From positions 124,001 through 188,000 of the forward strand of contig NZ_JAQBOF010000008.1 in NCBI RefSeq assembly GCF_028288185.1: DNA of 64,000 nt. Reading direction: 5' to 3'. The position numbers were made by a program, and so were the translations under genes. Positions 36,281-44,769 of the stretch are shown piece after piece. The stretch's first letter is position 1; each line of letters begins with the position of its first letter. Below the pieces are notes generated by a model. The model had not been told where the DNA came from, made no database searches, and saw only the letters and a program-made list of their open reading frames with translations. This stretch comes from Mucilaginibacter sp. Lineage in GTDB: Bacteria > Bacteroidota > Bacteroidia > Sphingobacteriales > Sphingobacteriaceae.

Positions 36281-37120
36281 ATGGCAGCACCTCTTTACAT
36301 TAATTTTAACGGAGAAATACTACCTGCGGATAGCAAACTGCTTTCGGTAGCAAACCGGTCATTTAAATATGGTGATGGTTTGTTTGAGAGCATGCGTATG
36401 CTAAAGGGCCAGCTTAAATTTGCCGATATGCATGCCGAGCGATTAGCTCGCGGTATGAAAGCTCTTAAAATAGATGGCTACTCGCAAATGGATGCTTACT
36501 TTTTAAAGGAGAAAGCCGAGCAATTATCCATCCGCAATAAATCAAAACATGGCAGATTAAGATTAACTGTTTACCGGGATTCGGAAGGATTTTATGCGCC
36601 AACACAAAATAAATCGGGCTACTGTTTAGAATTTACACCTGCTGATGAGCCACGATACTTTTTAAACGAGAAAGGTTTAATAGTTGATATTTTTACTGAT
36701 CTGCCCAAGCCATCAAATTATCTGTCAAACATAAAAACCTGCAACTCGCTTACTTATGTTATGGCTGGCTTGTATAAAGCACAAAACAACCTGGACGAAG
36801 TTTTTTTACTAAACCAAAACGGATTTTTATGTGAGGCCAGCAGCGCCAACGTTTTTGTATGGTACCAAAACCATTTATATACGCCTGCGCTGAGTGAGGG
36901 TTGTGTTGAAGGTGTAATGCGCCAAGTCATCATCAACATCGCCAAAAAAAATAATATACCCGTTACCGAGGCCCAGATCAACCCCGAGATTTTATATGAA
37001 GCTGACGAAGTTTTTTTAACTAACGCCAGCCGCGGCATACAATGTGTTATGGGCTATGGTATAAGGCGCTACTTTAATAAGATGAGCAAAGGGTTGATGG
37101 ACGAGTTGAATAAACTCTAA
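36281..37120 (+). CDS. class IV aminotransferase (4-amino-4-deoxychorismate lyase or BCAT-like)
   Basis: 279 residues of fold-type IV PLP enzyme. FKYGDGLFESMRMLKGQL, the PLP lysine in SNIKTCNSLTYVMA, EVFLLNQNGFLCEASSANVF and EGVMRQVII are diagnostic. The family includes aminodeoxychorismate lyase (PabC), branched-chain aminotransferase and D-amino-acid aminotransferase. PabC is plausible because a pabB-like gene lies in the window, but the distance of 12 kb makes this only suggestive. It starts 6 bp after the RluD-like stop. Confidence 0.82.
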   Translation: MAAPLYINFNGEILPADSKLLSVANRSFKYGDGLFESMRMLKGQLKFADMHAERLARGMKALKIDGYSQMDAYFLKEKAEQLSIRNKSKHGRLRLTVYRDSEGFYAPTQNKSGYCLEFTPADEPRYFLNEKGLIVDIFTDLPKPSNYLSNIKTCNSLTYVMAGLYKAQNNLDEVFLLNQNGFLCEASSANVFVWYQNHLYTPALSEGCVEGVMRQVIINIAKKNNIPVTEAQINPEILYEADEVFLTNASRGIQCVMGYGIRRYFNKMSKGLMDELNKL

Positions 37121-37126
37121 ACAGCA

Positions 37127-37152
37127 ATGACGCGCGGAGAAGCGATGCAATG
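37127..37152. repeat. fragment of the 'gcaatgacg' dispersed repeat
   Basis: GCAATGACGCGCGGAGAAGC, followed by GATGCAATG, resembles the right part of the repeat at 57262-57335 (CTCGCAACAATGACGGG). It is a short remnant between two convergent genes. Confidence 0.4.
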
Positions 37153-37157
37153 TTAAC

Positions 37158-38078
37158 CTACAATTTCACCCCTCTTAAAAACTCCCCAATTTCCATCCGT
37201 TTTTTACCTTCCAACTGTATATCAGTTACACTGATAAAACCATCCTGCGCGGCAAATTTTAAATAAGTCTTGTTATCTGTTAAAAAAGCGCCCGGTTGTA
37301 TGCCCGGCTCTGTTTCCTGGAACTCACACCTGTATATTTTAAACGTTTTACTGTTTAACTCGGTAAAAGCTGCAGGAGTAGGGCTTAGGCCACGGATAAA
37401 GTTATAAACCCATGTTACCGGCAGGTTCCAGTTGATCTTGCAATCGTTTTTGTAGATTTTGGGTGCTGTTTTTAGTTCGATATTCTCAGTTAGCAGGGTA
37501 AATTGCGGGTGTTCATTATACCTGCCGCTCTCAACAGCCTTTACAGTTTTTACCAACAGGCCTGCGCCTTTGTTCATCAGGCGGTCATGCAATTCGCCGG
37601 CGGTTTCATGGCCGGTTAAGGTTACTTTCTCTGTAAATAAAACATTGCCGGTATCAATATCATGTTTCAGGAAAAACGTGGTAACACCGCTTTCTTTTTC
37701 GCCATTTATCAATACCCAGTTAAGCGGGGCCGCGCCGCGGTATTGGGGCAGCAATGAAGCATGTAAATTTATGGTGCCTTTATCCGGCATGTTCCAAACC
37801 TCTTCGGGCAGCATACGGAAAGCTACCACCACTTGCAAGTCGGCATCTAGTGATCTTAGTTCTGCTAAAAATTCAGGGTCCTTTAGGTTGGTAGGTTGTA
37901 AAATACGCAAGCCGTTAGCAACAGCATACTGCTTTACTGCCGACTCGGTTACCTTTTGCCCACGGCCCGCTGGTTTGTCAGGCGCGGTTATTACTCCGGC
38001 AATTTCAGAACCAGCTTTAATCAATTCGTCTAATGATGCCACAGCAAACTGGGGCGTGCCCATAAATACAATTTTCAT
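37158..38078 (-). CDS. fmt: methionyl-tRNA formyltransferase
   Basis: 306 residues. It formylates initiator Met-tRNA with 10-formyl-tetrahydrofolate. MGTPQFAVASLDEL opens the Rossmann-like domain, the catalytic region contains NLHASLLPQYRGAAPLNW near residue 105, and the C-terminal OB-fold begins around 205. Length is normal. The def gene is not adjacent. Confidence 0.96.
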   Translation of the reverse strand: MKIVFMGTPQFAVASLDELIKAGSEIAGVITAPDKPAGRGQKVTESAVKQYAVANGLRILQPTNLKDPEFLAELRSLDADLQVVVAFRMLPEEVWNMPDKGTINLHASLLPQYRGAAPLNWVLINGEKESGVTTFFLKHDIDTGNVLFTEKVTLTGHETAGELHDRLMNKGAGLLVKTVKAVESGRYNEHPQFTLLTENIELKTAPKIYKNDCKINWNLPVTWVYNFIRGLSPTPAAFTELNSKTFKIYRCEFQETEPGIQPGAFLTDNKTYLKFAAQDGFISVTDIQLEGKKRMEIGEFLRGVKL

Positions 38079-38209
38079 CGGATATGATTTTTAGCAGAAA
38101 CTCATAATGGTTTCATGGTGATAATATAACAACTTTATCTGATAGTTTATACTTATAATAAGTAAAAACGCCAAAAATTGTTTAAATGACAATGCGTACC
38201 TAAGCCGTT

Positions 38210-39442
38210 TTATGGATATAATAAATATTTGCTTCGGGTAATCTTAAATTGGTTCAAAGCGGGCTCCCAACTTCGACGTATTTCGGTTTCGGACCGGCCC
38301 GATTCGATCTGTTTTCTTAGCTCTTCTGTCCCAGCTAATTTGGTAAAATAAGCATTAAAAAAGTGCGCCTTATCCGGGAAAATCTTATACAATTCAATTA
38401 ACCACGACAAGTTAATGTGGCCGCTTTTTTTAATATTATCTGTATTGTAATTACTCAGATCAATACCATAGCAAACCTGGTTTTTTTGTGGTGGGGCCTC
38501 ACTCATTCCGGCGATGCTTACCGGGGTAAATGAATAGTTGTATTTACCTTTTAATAATGGACTCCCAACCACCAAAAACGGCACCATTGTGCCTCTGCCT
38601 AAACTCAAGGTTGTCCCCTCAAATAAACATACACTTGGGTACAGCAAAATAGATTGATTGGTATTTAAATTAGGAGATGGGTTTATAGGCAAAACGTAAG
38701 TAGCCCCATGGGTATAATTAGCAACTTTAATAATTTTTAACTTGCATTGTACATGATTTTTTAACCAGCCTTCGCCGTTTATCATTTGAGCATATTCGGC
38801 AATGGTCATTCCGTGAGATATGGGTATAGGATGCATACCTACAAATGAGCGATACTTGGCGGTGTCTAATATTGGTCCGTCTACAATTGCTCCGTTAGGG
38901 TTTGGCCTGTCTAATATCATCAATTCAATATTATTTTCGGCGCAGGCTTCCATTATATAATGCAGGGTTGATATATAAGTATAAAAGCGCGCGCCTACAT
39001 CCTGTATGTCAAATATAACCAGGTTGATGCCATTAAGGTCGTCAGGAGTGGGTTTATAGTGTTTGCCATATAATGATATAACAGGTAGGCCGGTATGGGC
39101 ATCTACAGCATCATCTATATGGGCACCGTTGCTGGCATTACCTCTAAACCCATGCTCGGGGCCGAAGATTTTTTTAATTGTTATCCCTAATTTTAGAAGA
39201 CTATCGACACTTGCAACTTTGTGATCACCAATAATTGAGGTTTGGTTAACCACCATCGCAATATTTTTCCCTTTCAGATAGTTTACATATAGTTTAGTTT
39301 GATCGGCACCGGGGATGATTTTCTTTTCGATTTTGTGGTGAGAATACCTTAACGGGACACTTGGTTTGCTGTAGGCAACTGTAATACACGGTATTAGTGG
39401 CGCTATCAGCATTAACAGAAAAAAATATTTTAACCTTATCAT
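38210..39442 (-). CDS. NamZ-like exo-beta-N-acetylmuramidase (DUF1343)
   Basis: 410 residues from ATG 39442. The N-terminus MIRLKYFFLLMLIAPLIPC is a signal peptide (a TTG seven codons upstream is less likely as start). The DUF1343 hallmarks are VVNQTSIIG, KKIFGPEHGFRGNASNGAH, FDIQDVGARFYTYISTLHY and LDRPNPNG. In Bacillus this family (NamZ) releases N-acetylmuramic acid from muropeptides. The role here in peptidoglycan recycling is an inference. Residues around His-Gly-Met (HGMTIAEYA) are conserved in the family. Confidence 0.87.
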   Translation of the reverse strand: MIRLKYFFLLMLIAPLIPCITVAYSKPSVPLRYSHHKIEKKIIPGADQTKLYVNYLKGKNIAMVVNQTSIIGDHKVASVDSLLKLGITIKKIFGPEHGFRGNASNGAHIDDAVDAHTGLPVISLYGKHYKPTPDDLNGINLVIFDIQDVGARFYTYISTLHYIMEACAENNIELMILDRPNPNGAIVDGPILDTAKYRSFVGMHPIPISHGMTIAEYAQMINGEGWLKNHVQCKLKIIKVANYTHGATYVLPINPSPNLNTNQSILLYPSVCLFEGTTLSLGRGTMVPFLVVGSPLLKGKYNYSFTPVSIAGMSEAPPQKNQVCYGIDLSNYNTDNIKKSGHINLSWLIELYKIFPDKAHFFNAYFTKLAGTEELRKQIESGRSETEIRRSWEPALNQFKITRSKYLLYP

Positions 39443-39527
39443 AAATAGCGATACCCCTTTCAATTTAAAAATATCATTTTAAGCGGTAAAACCGCATATT
39501 TGCTAAGTTACAAAAAAACATACTGCA

Positions 39528-40748
39528 TTGAATTTTGCATCATTTATAGCCGGCCGCATTTCATTTAAATCAAAACGCACATTTTCAAAACTGATTGTGC
39601 GCATAGCTATTGCGGGCATTACGCTGGGCCTTGGCGTAATGATACTTTCATTAGCCATTATACGTGGATTTAAAAGCGAGATACGTGAAAAAGTGCGCGG
39701 GTTTGATGGTGATATTAAAGTTATAAAATATGACCTTAATGGATCGTACGAAAACACGCCATTTATAAAAGCCGATACTTTTGTAAAACAGGTTAAACGC
39801 AGTAAAGCAATTACACATATAATGCCTTTTGCAACTAAACCGGGCATTATTAAAGCACATAATGAAATTGAGGGCGTTGTGCTTAAAGGGGTTGATAACT
39901 CCTATAGATGGGATTTTTTAAGGGCCAACCTGGTTGCGGGTACGGTAATTAACTTTACGGATACTGCCGAATCAAAAAGGCAGATCATGATATCGCAAAC
40001 TACCGCCAATAGGTTAAAACTTAAACTAGGCGATGCCTTGATGATGTATTTTGTGCAGCAGCCTTTAAGGAGACGGCCATTTAAAGTGGTTGGGATATTT
40101 GATACCAGCGTTGAAGAAATTGATAAGACCTATGTTATAGGCGATATTTCATTAATAAAAAGGCTAAATAATTGGAGCACGGATGAAATTGGCGGTTACG
40201 AACTCAGGGTAGCCGATTTTGATCAATTAGAGCAGGCAGCTAAAGTTGTTGATAACAGTTTGCCCCCCCGACTTAAATATACTACCGTTTTTGAAAACTT
40301 CCCGTTGATATTTGAATGGCTGCCATTGCTGGATGTTAATGCCCGTGTAATGCTTGTTTTAATGCTGATAGTAGCAGTAATTAATATGATATCGGCATTA
40401 TTAATAATGATATTGGAGCGTACCGCGATGATAGGGATATTAAAAGCAATGGGTGCCAGCAACTGGAATATACAAAAAGTGTTTTTATATAACGCCTCTT
40501 ACCTTATTGGCCTTGGATTAATATTTGGCAACCTATTTGGTTTGGGCTTAAGCTGGATCCAGTTTAAAACACACGTTTTTAAACTTGATGCCACATCCTA
40601 TTACATGACGTTTGTACCTATACAAACAAACTGGATGGATGTTGTTTTATTAAACATCGGCACTATGGTGATCTGTTTGGTAGTATTAATCATCCCGTCT
40701 ATGCTGGTATCTAAAATCTCGCCGGTTAAGGCTATACAGTTTAAATGA
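39528..40748 (+). CDS. LolC/LolE-like ABC transporter permease (FtsX fold)
   Basis: 406 residues. The N-terminal helix (VRIAIAGITLGLGVMILSLA) is followed by a large periplasmic domain (residues about 50-275), then three helices near the C-terminus (MLVLMLIVAVINMISALLI, AMGASNWNIQKVF, and the last helix). This is the FtsX/MacB fold used by the lipoprotein-release LolCDE system. The start is TTG 39528, since no in-frame ATG lies upstream before the gap. No ATPase gene is adjacent, so the partner is elsewhere. Confidence 0.86.
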   Translation: MNFASFIAGRISFKSKRTFSKLIVRIAIAGITLGLGVMILSLAIIRGFKSEIREKVRGFDGDIKVIKYDLNGSYENTPFIKADTFVKQVKRSKAITHIMPFATKPGIIKAHNEIEGVVLKGVDNSYRWDFLRANLVAGTVINFTDTAESKRQIMISQTTANRLKLKLGDALMMYFVQQPLRRRPFKVVGIFDTSVEEIDKTYVIGDISLIKRLNNWSTDEIGGYELRVADFDQLEQAAKVVDNSLPPRLKYTTVFENFPLIFEWLPLLDVNARVMLVLMLIVAVINMISALLIMILERTAMIGILKAMGASNWNIQKVFLYNASYLIGLGLIFGNLFGLGLSWIQFKTHVFKLDATSYYMTFVPIQTNWMDVVLLNIGTMVICLVVLIIPSMLVSKISPVKAIQFK

Positions 40749-40758
40749 TCACTAAAAA

Positions 40759-40784
40759 GCCTGAACTTAATGTTAAGTTCAGGC
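40759..40784. terminator. bidirectional terminator between convergent genes
   Basis: A perfect 11-bp stem, GCCTGAACTTA / TAAGTTCAGGC, with loop ATGT. On the minus strand it is followed by TTTTTAGT, and on the plus strand by CTTACT. It serves the hypothetical lipoprotein gene best. Confidence 0.88.
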
Positions 40785-40815
40785 CTTACTAATCAGGGGT
40801 ATATAATTGGGGATC

Positions 40816-41265
40816 TTAATTCGTTTTTGTGAAATAATAAAAGTTGGTTAACGTATCGGATTGCATACCGCTTGCTATTTTTAAATTAACCCCATCATAT
40901 GTGTAGGTATAAAAACCCGATAAATGAGTTTTCTTCGCTTTGTAAATTATGGGGTAAGTAATATCATAAAACGCCATATTAACAAAATCTTCGCTAAAGC
41001 TGCCATAGCTGCCTGCATGTATAGTTGCCGTATCACCGGCAACATTAAAACCGGTATTTGTTGATAATGTAAGTTTTAAAGCTGCAGTAGTGGTATCATA
41101 TCTTGTTGGCTTGTATTTTTTGTGTATGCTTACAAAATTACCGGTAAAATTACCCAACGGATAACCTTTCTTATTGGGGTCGGTATCCGGATTATAATAA
41201 TTCTTGGAGCAGGCAACTGCCAATAGTAATAGCAAGGGTAATAAATAAATAAATTTACCTTTCAT
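40816..41265 (-). CDS. hypothetical lipoprotein, 149 aa
   Basis: A lipoprotein signal (MKGKFIYLLPLLLLLAVAC) precedes a mature region of about 130 residues rich in Tyr, Thr and Lys, predicted beta-rich. I do not recognise a family. It ends at a strong bidirectional terminator and lies 44 bp downstream of mazG on the same strand. Confidence 0.7.
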   Translation of the reverse strand: MKGKFIYLLPLLLLLAVACSKNYYNPDTDPNKKGYPLGNFTGNFVSIHKKYKPTRYDTTTAALKLTLSTNTGFNVAGDTATIHAGSYGSFSEDFVNMAFYDITYPIIYKAKKTHLSGFYTYTYDGVNLKIASGMQSDTLTNFYYFTKTN

Positions 41266-41309
41266 GATCTATTTGGGGGATACCCAACTCCAGTTTATCA
41301 TTTTAACGT

Positions 41310-42113
41310 TTATATTTTTTTGGCCTCCTCCCAAAATATATCCATTTCGGCAAGGCTCATATTATGCAATTGTTTGCCGTTTTCGGCTGCCTTATTCTCC
41401 AGATATTGAAATCGCTTAATAAACTTGCGATTTGTTTTTTCTAATGCATCCTCCGGGTTAATGTTTATAAAACGCGCGTAATTGATCAATGAGAATAACA
41501 GATCGCCAAATTCGCTTTCTGCTTTTTCATGGTCTATCGCGTTTCCATCCTCGACATTAAATTCATTTTTAAACTCTTGCAGTTCTTCTTCAACCTTTGC
41601 CCATACCTGGCTTTTTTCTTCCCAGTCAAACCCAACACCCCGGGCTTTTTCCTGAATACGCGATGCTTTTACCAATGCAGGTAATGATGATGGTACACCA
41701 CCTAAAACAGATTTGTTGCCTTCTTTTAGCTTTATCTGCTCCCAGTTGCGTTTAACATCATCCTCGTTATTAACTTCAACATTGCTATAAATGTGCGGGT
41801 GGCGGTTTATTAGCTTATCGCATATACTGTTAAGTACGTCCGTAATATTAAAATGGTTGCCTTCGGATGCTATTCGCGCGTAAAAAACTAAATGCAGCAT
41901 AACGTCACCTAATTCCTTTTTTAATTCGGGCATATCGGCACTCAAAATAGCATCTGACAGTTCATAAACTTCCTCAATAGTTAAGTGCCTAAGGCTTTCA
42001 AGTGTTTGCTTTTTATCCCATGGGCAATTTAAGCGCAGATCGTCCATAATAGTCAATAAACGTTCAAAAGCGGTTGCGGGATTTGATGCAGATATAGGTG
42101 GAGTTAATGCCAT
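41310..42113 (-). CDS. mazG: nucleoside triphosphate pyrophosphohydrolase
   Basis: 267 residues with two MazG domains. The first holds LRLNCPWDKKQTLESLRHLT and EEVYELSDAI, with the metal-binding ExxE motif and KKELGDVMLHLVFYA, and the second contains EEELQEFKNEF and ESEFGDLLFSLINYAR. It hydrolyses non-canonical or excess NTPs to NMP and pyrophosphate in the cytosol. It follows the mnmD gene on the same strand, separated by the D-family repeat. Confidence 0.94.
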   Translation of the reverse strand: MALTPPISASNPATAFERLLTIMDDLRLNCPWDKKQTLESLRHLTIEEVYELSDAILSADMPELKKELGDVMLHLVFYARIASEGNHFNITDVLNSICDKLINRHPHIYSNVEVNNEDDVKRNWEQIKLKEGNKSVLGGVPSSLPALVKASRIQEKARGVGFDWEEKSQVWAKVEEELQEFKNEFNVEDGNAIDHEKAESEFGDLLFSLINYARFININPEDALEKTNRKFIKRFQYLENKAAENGKQLHNMSLAEMDIFWEEAKKI

Positions 42114-42118
42114 GTTTT

Positions 42119-42233
42119 TAGATGTGCAAATGTGCTGATATGCAAATGTGCAGATTTTTTTAATGAGAGGATAGGCAATTTATAGATTTGACAAGCATCT
42201 GCACATCCACGCATCTGCATATTTGCACATCTA
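42119..42233. repeat. palindromic word-repeat element (family D)
   Basis: Perfect 13-bp arms TAGATGTGCAAAT (42119-42131) and ATTTGCACATCTA (42221-42233), with further copies of the words TGCAAATGTGCAGAT and GCATCTGCAC between. It fills the whole mnmD-mazG gap, and the right arm supplies the TAG stop of mnmD. Confidence 0.88.
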
Positions 42234-42905
42234 CTTAACTGCTCTAAGCATTTCGCGTTTACCTGCCGCGCCGGGTATTTTTTGTATTTGCAGGCCCAGG
42301 CCCTTTAACATGCGTTTAAGATTGCCGGTAATAGCATAGGTTACAAAAACGCCGCCTGGTTTTAAAAATTTAACGGTATGGCCAATTGCTTCCTCGTTCC
42401 ACATTTCGGGTTGATGTATGGCGGCAAAGGCGTCAAAGTAAATTACGTCAAATTGTGTGTCTGATTGAAAGTTTAGCAGTTGGCAGTTGGCAATTTGCAG
42501 TTGGCAGTACGGGTTTAATTTTGTTGATGAGTGTAGGGCAGAGGGATAATTAGTAATAAACTCCCTCCATATTTCTGGCGATGTGTATTGCTCATATCCC
42601 GTATCGCTTATCATTTCATGGTTTAGCGGATAGGCTTCAATACCTGTATATTCTAGATTTATTTTTTGGCCCATGCAAAAATCCGCGGTTAGCAAAAAGT
42701 TGAGACCGGTTCCAAAACCAACTTCTAGTATGGATATTTGTTGGGTAGAGGTTGTTTCTAAAAAATATTGTAAGCCCGATTGTAAAAACACATGCTGACT
42801 TTCCTGCAAAGCCCCGTGACGTGAATGGTAGGTTTCACCAACCTGCGGATTGTAAATGGTGTTCGAGCCATCGGCGGTTTGTACTATTGTTAGTTCATTG
42901 TTCAT
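42231..42905 (-). CDS. mnmD: tRNA 5-methylaminomethyl-2-thiouridine methyltransferase-like protein
   Basis: 224 residues of the MnmC N-terminal/MnmD type. The SAM-binding motif EVGFGTGLNFLLT lies near residue 62, and QFDVIYFDAFAAIHQPEMWNEEA near residues 148-170 carries the catalytic Asp region. The first 30 residues (TADGSNTIYNPQVGETYHSRHGA) are typical. It lacks the oxidase half of MnmC, as in other single-domain MnmD proteins. Residues about 132-143 (CQLQIANCQL) are encoded by the B-family word repeat. Confidence 0.87.
   Translation of the reverse strand: MNNELTIVQTADGSNTIYNPQVGETYHSRHGALQESQHVFLQSGLQYFLETTSTQQISILEVGFGTGLNFLLTADFCMGQKINLEYTGIEAYPLNHEMISDTGYEQYTSPEIWREFITNYPSALHSSTKLNPYCQLQIANCQLLNFQSDTQFDVIYFDAFAAIHQPEMWNEEAIGHTVKFLKPGGVFVTYAITGNLKRMLKGLGLQIQKIPGAAGKREMLRAVK
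42478..42511 (-). repeat. B-family word repeat inside the mnmD coding region
   Basis: On the plus strand GTTGGCAGTTGGC-AATTTGCAGTTGGCAG is a run of the same words as the intergenic element at 9434-9515. It is read in frame on the minus strand as YCQLQIANCQLL. Confidence 0.8.
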
Positions 42906-42907
42906 GG

Positions 42908-44263
42908 TTAAGAGTTCATAGCGTTTGAACCATTAGCCATGATCTCAACTATCGCCTCGCTTAAATCATAAACCGGTACGGATGTTATTTTACCGGCAAT
43001 AATACTGGTAGCCGCTGCCGAGCGATAACCCGCCGCGCAATGTACTACAATTGGTTTATCGGCAGGTATTTCGGCGATGCGGTCACGTAATTCAGGAAGT
43101 GGAATAGGTAAGGCATTATTGAATATTTTTCCTCCGTTAATTTCACTCCAATTGCGCACATCAACTATCGTATATCGTTCTGGTGAGGATTTAAAATCAT
43201 CCCGGTCAATATTTGTCGATTGTAGTGCAGCGTTATGCGGCATTGCTATTGCCGCCTTGATATTTTGTTCGTAACCTATTTTGGCGGCTTTTTGTATGAC
43301 AATATCAAGTGCTTCATTGGTATCGGCAATTAAATAAAATTGCTCTTCGGGTTGTAATATGGAGCCCAGCCAGGTTTCAAATTTCTCGTCATCCTGCAAG
43401 TTAATAGCGCCTTTTAAATGGCCTTTTCTAAATTCATCTTTAAGGCGGATATCAATTACTATAGCATTTTGTTCAATAACAACATTGGTTCTTACAATAG
43501 CATCAATGCTTTTCTTAAACCCTGGTGCACCTTTTTTATTCAGATCGACATCAAAACCAAAATAGTGCGGTACAAAGGGTTGGTCGTTTGTGATTAGCTG
43601 AACAAAAGCCTGTTCGGTCATTGGTTGCAGCGCGTAGTTCTCTTTTACCTCGCGACCAATGGTAGTATACAGATCAGGGCTGGTTGTTTTGCCGCAAAGC
43701 GATCCCGGCCCATGTGCAGGATAAACCGTAATAGGATGCGGCAATACCATTATTTTTTCGCGCAGCGAATGGTATAGTTGTTTGGCAAGCTCTTCTTTTT
43801 TTGCGGTGATGTTGCCCGCATGTTCTCTTAAATCGGGACGGCCAACATCGCCAACAAACATTGTATCGCCTGTAAATATGGCTTTATCAATCCCTTCTTC
43901 ATCCTGCAATAAAATGCAAATAGAATCGGGCGAATGGCCAGGTGTATTGATAGCTTTTAATTTGATATCAGCTAAATGGAGTATATCGCCATCATCAAAA
44001 CCTTCGTGCGGATAGGTGGCACCCACTAATTTGCTGTTATAAATTATAGCGCCGGTTGTTTGGTGTATCTCTAAATGCGAACTCACAAAATCAGCATGAG
44101 GGTGCGTTTCAATTACACCCTTAATATCGGCTTCATGCAATTTGGCAAAATCATAATAAGGCTGCGGGTCGCGCGATGGATCGATCACTACCATTTTTCC
44201 ATCCCGTATGATGGCATAGGACGCATGGGCCAAACCCCTATCATAAAATTGATGAATGATCAT
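42908..44263 (-). CDS. MBL-fold hydrolase fused to two rhodanese domains
   Basis: 451 residues. The N-terminal metallo-beta-lactamase domain has the metal-site motif HPHADF (residues 54-59, with His63 downstream), HSPDSICILL and GDTMFVGDVGRPDL, as in ETHE1-like persulfide dioxygenases. The usual second His of HxHxDH is replaced by Phe. The C-terminal 190 residues form two rhodanese domains: the first (VIDIRLKDEFRKGHL) lacks an evident Cys loop, the second has VVHCAAGYRSAA with a catalytic Cys. This suggests persulfide/sulfane sulfur handling. It ends 2 bp before the mnmD ATG on the same strand, so the two form an operon. Confidence 0.88.
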   Translation of the reverse strand: MIIHQFYDRGLAHASYAIIRDGKMVVIDPSRDPQPYYDFAKLHEADIKGVIETHPHADFVSSHLEIHQTTGAIIYNSKLVGATYPHEGFDDGDILHLADIKLKAINTPGHSPDSICILLQDEEGIDKAIFTGDTMFVGDVGRPDLREHAGNITAKKEELAKQLYHSLREKIMVLPHPITVYPAHGPGSLCGKTTSPDLYTTIGREVKENYALQPMTEQAFVQLITNDQPFVPHYFGFDVDLNKKGAPGFKKSIDAIVRTNVVIEQNAIVIDIRLKDEFRKGHLKGAINLQDDEKFETWLGSILQPEEQFYLIADTNEALDIVIQKAAKIGYEQNIKAAIAMPHNAALQSTNIDRDDFKSSPERYTIVDVRNWSEINGGKIFNNALPIPLPELRDRIAEIPADKPIVVHCAAGYRSAAATSIIAGKITSVPVYDLSEAIVEIMANGSNAMNS

Positions 44264-44595
44264 TGGATGTAAAGATATAAAACTCGCGTCAGATCTGCCT
44301 GCTATGCTGTTTAAGACTTTGCGTGTTTAAGGGTGTTTCACTTTAAAAGTATATAAATTGAAAGGAAAAAATGGTGGCGAAGCCGTCCTTCTGGACTATA
44401 TGGCAATGGTTGAAAACTGTATCGGTATCATATCGGCTGACGAGGATAAACGGCCGAGGTGGTAGTACTATCATAATCGCAAGCAATATAATTACATATT
44501 TATATAATGAACTATTATATAATGAACTATAATTTGTAAATTGTTTGATCTAAAAAACGTTTTAGTTTTTTCAATATCAATAAGTATATTTGTAT
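44264..44595. other. intergenic region with an orphan coding-like islet
   Basis: This 332-bp gap contains an open stretch at 44358-44465 of higher GC, reading from TTG as KLKGKNGGEAVLLDYMAMV and continuing to DEDKRPRW before TAG. I cannot assign it to a family. The right part is AT-rich with a direct repeat (two copies of ATATAATGAACTAT near 44495-44530) and the antitoxin promoter. Confidence 0.45.
44585..44592 (+). promoter_or_regulatory. -7 box (TATATTTG) 3 nt before the antitoxin start
   Basis: An exact TAnnTTTG box, followed by TAT and the ATG at 44596. It predicts a leaderless mRNA for the antitoxin. Confidence 0.5.
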
Positions 44596-44769
44596 ATGGC
44601 AAAGGTAATTGAAGTTAATAAAACAACCAGTCGTACTCAACTTGATGAAGCTTTAAAAAAGCTCCCTCAAAAAAAGCTCCCAATAAATTTGAATGACTTT
44701 TTCGGTAAAATAAAATTTGGTATCGACGGCCTTGAATATCAATTAAAAATGAGGGATGAATGGCGATAA
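44596..44769 (+). CDS. VapB-like antitoxin, 57 aa
   Basis: A 57-residue protein beginning MAKVIEVNKTTSRTQLDEAL and ending LEYQLKMRDEWR. The FFGKIKFG…LEYQ…RDEW C-terminus matches small antitoxins that precede PIN-domain toxins in Bacteroidetes. It is too short for most gene callers. The gene overlaps the toxin by 14 bp, typical of translationally coupled toxin-antitoxin operons. Identification is by motif and context. Confidence 0.8.
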   Translation: MAKVIEVNKTTSRTQLDEALKKLPQKKLPINLNDFFGKIKFGIDGLEYQLKMRDEWR

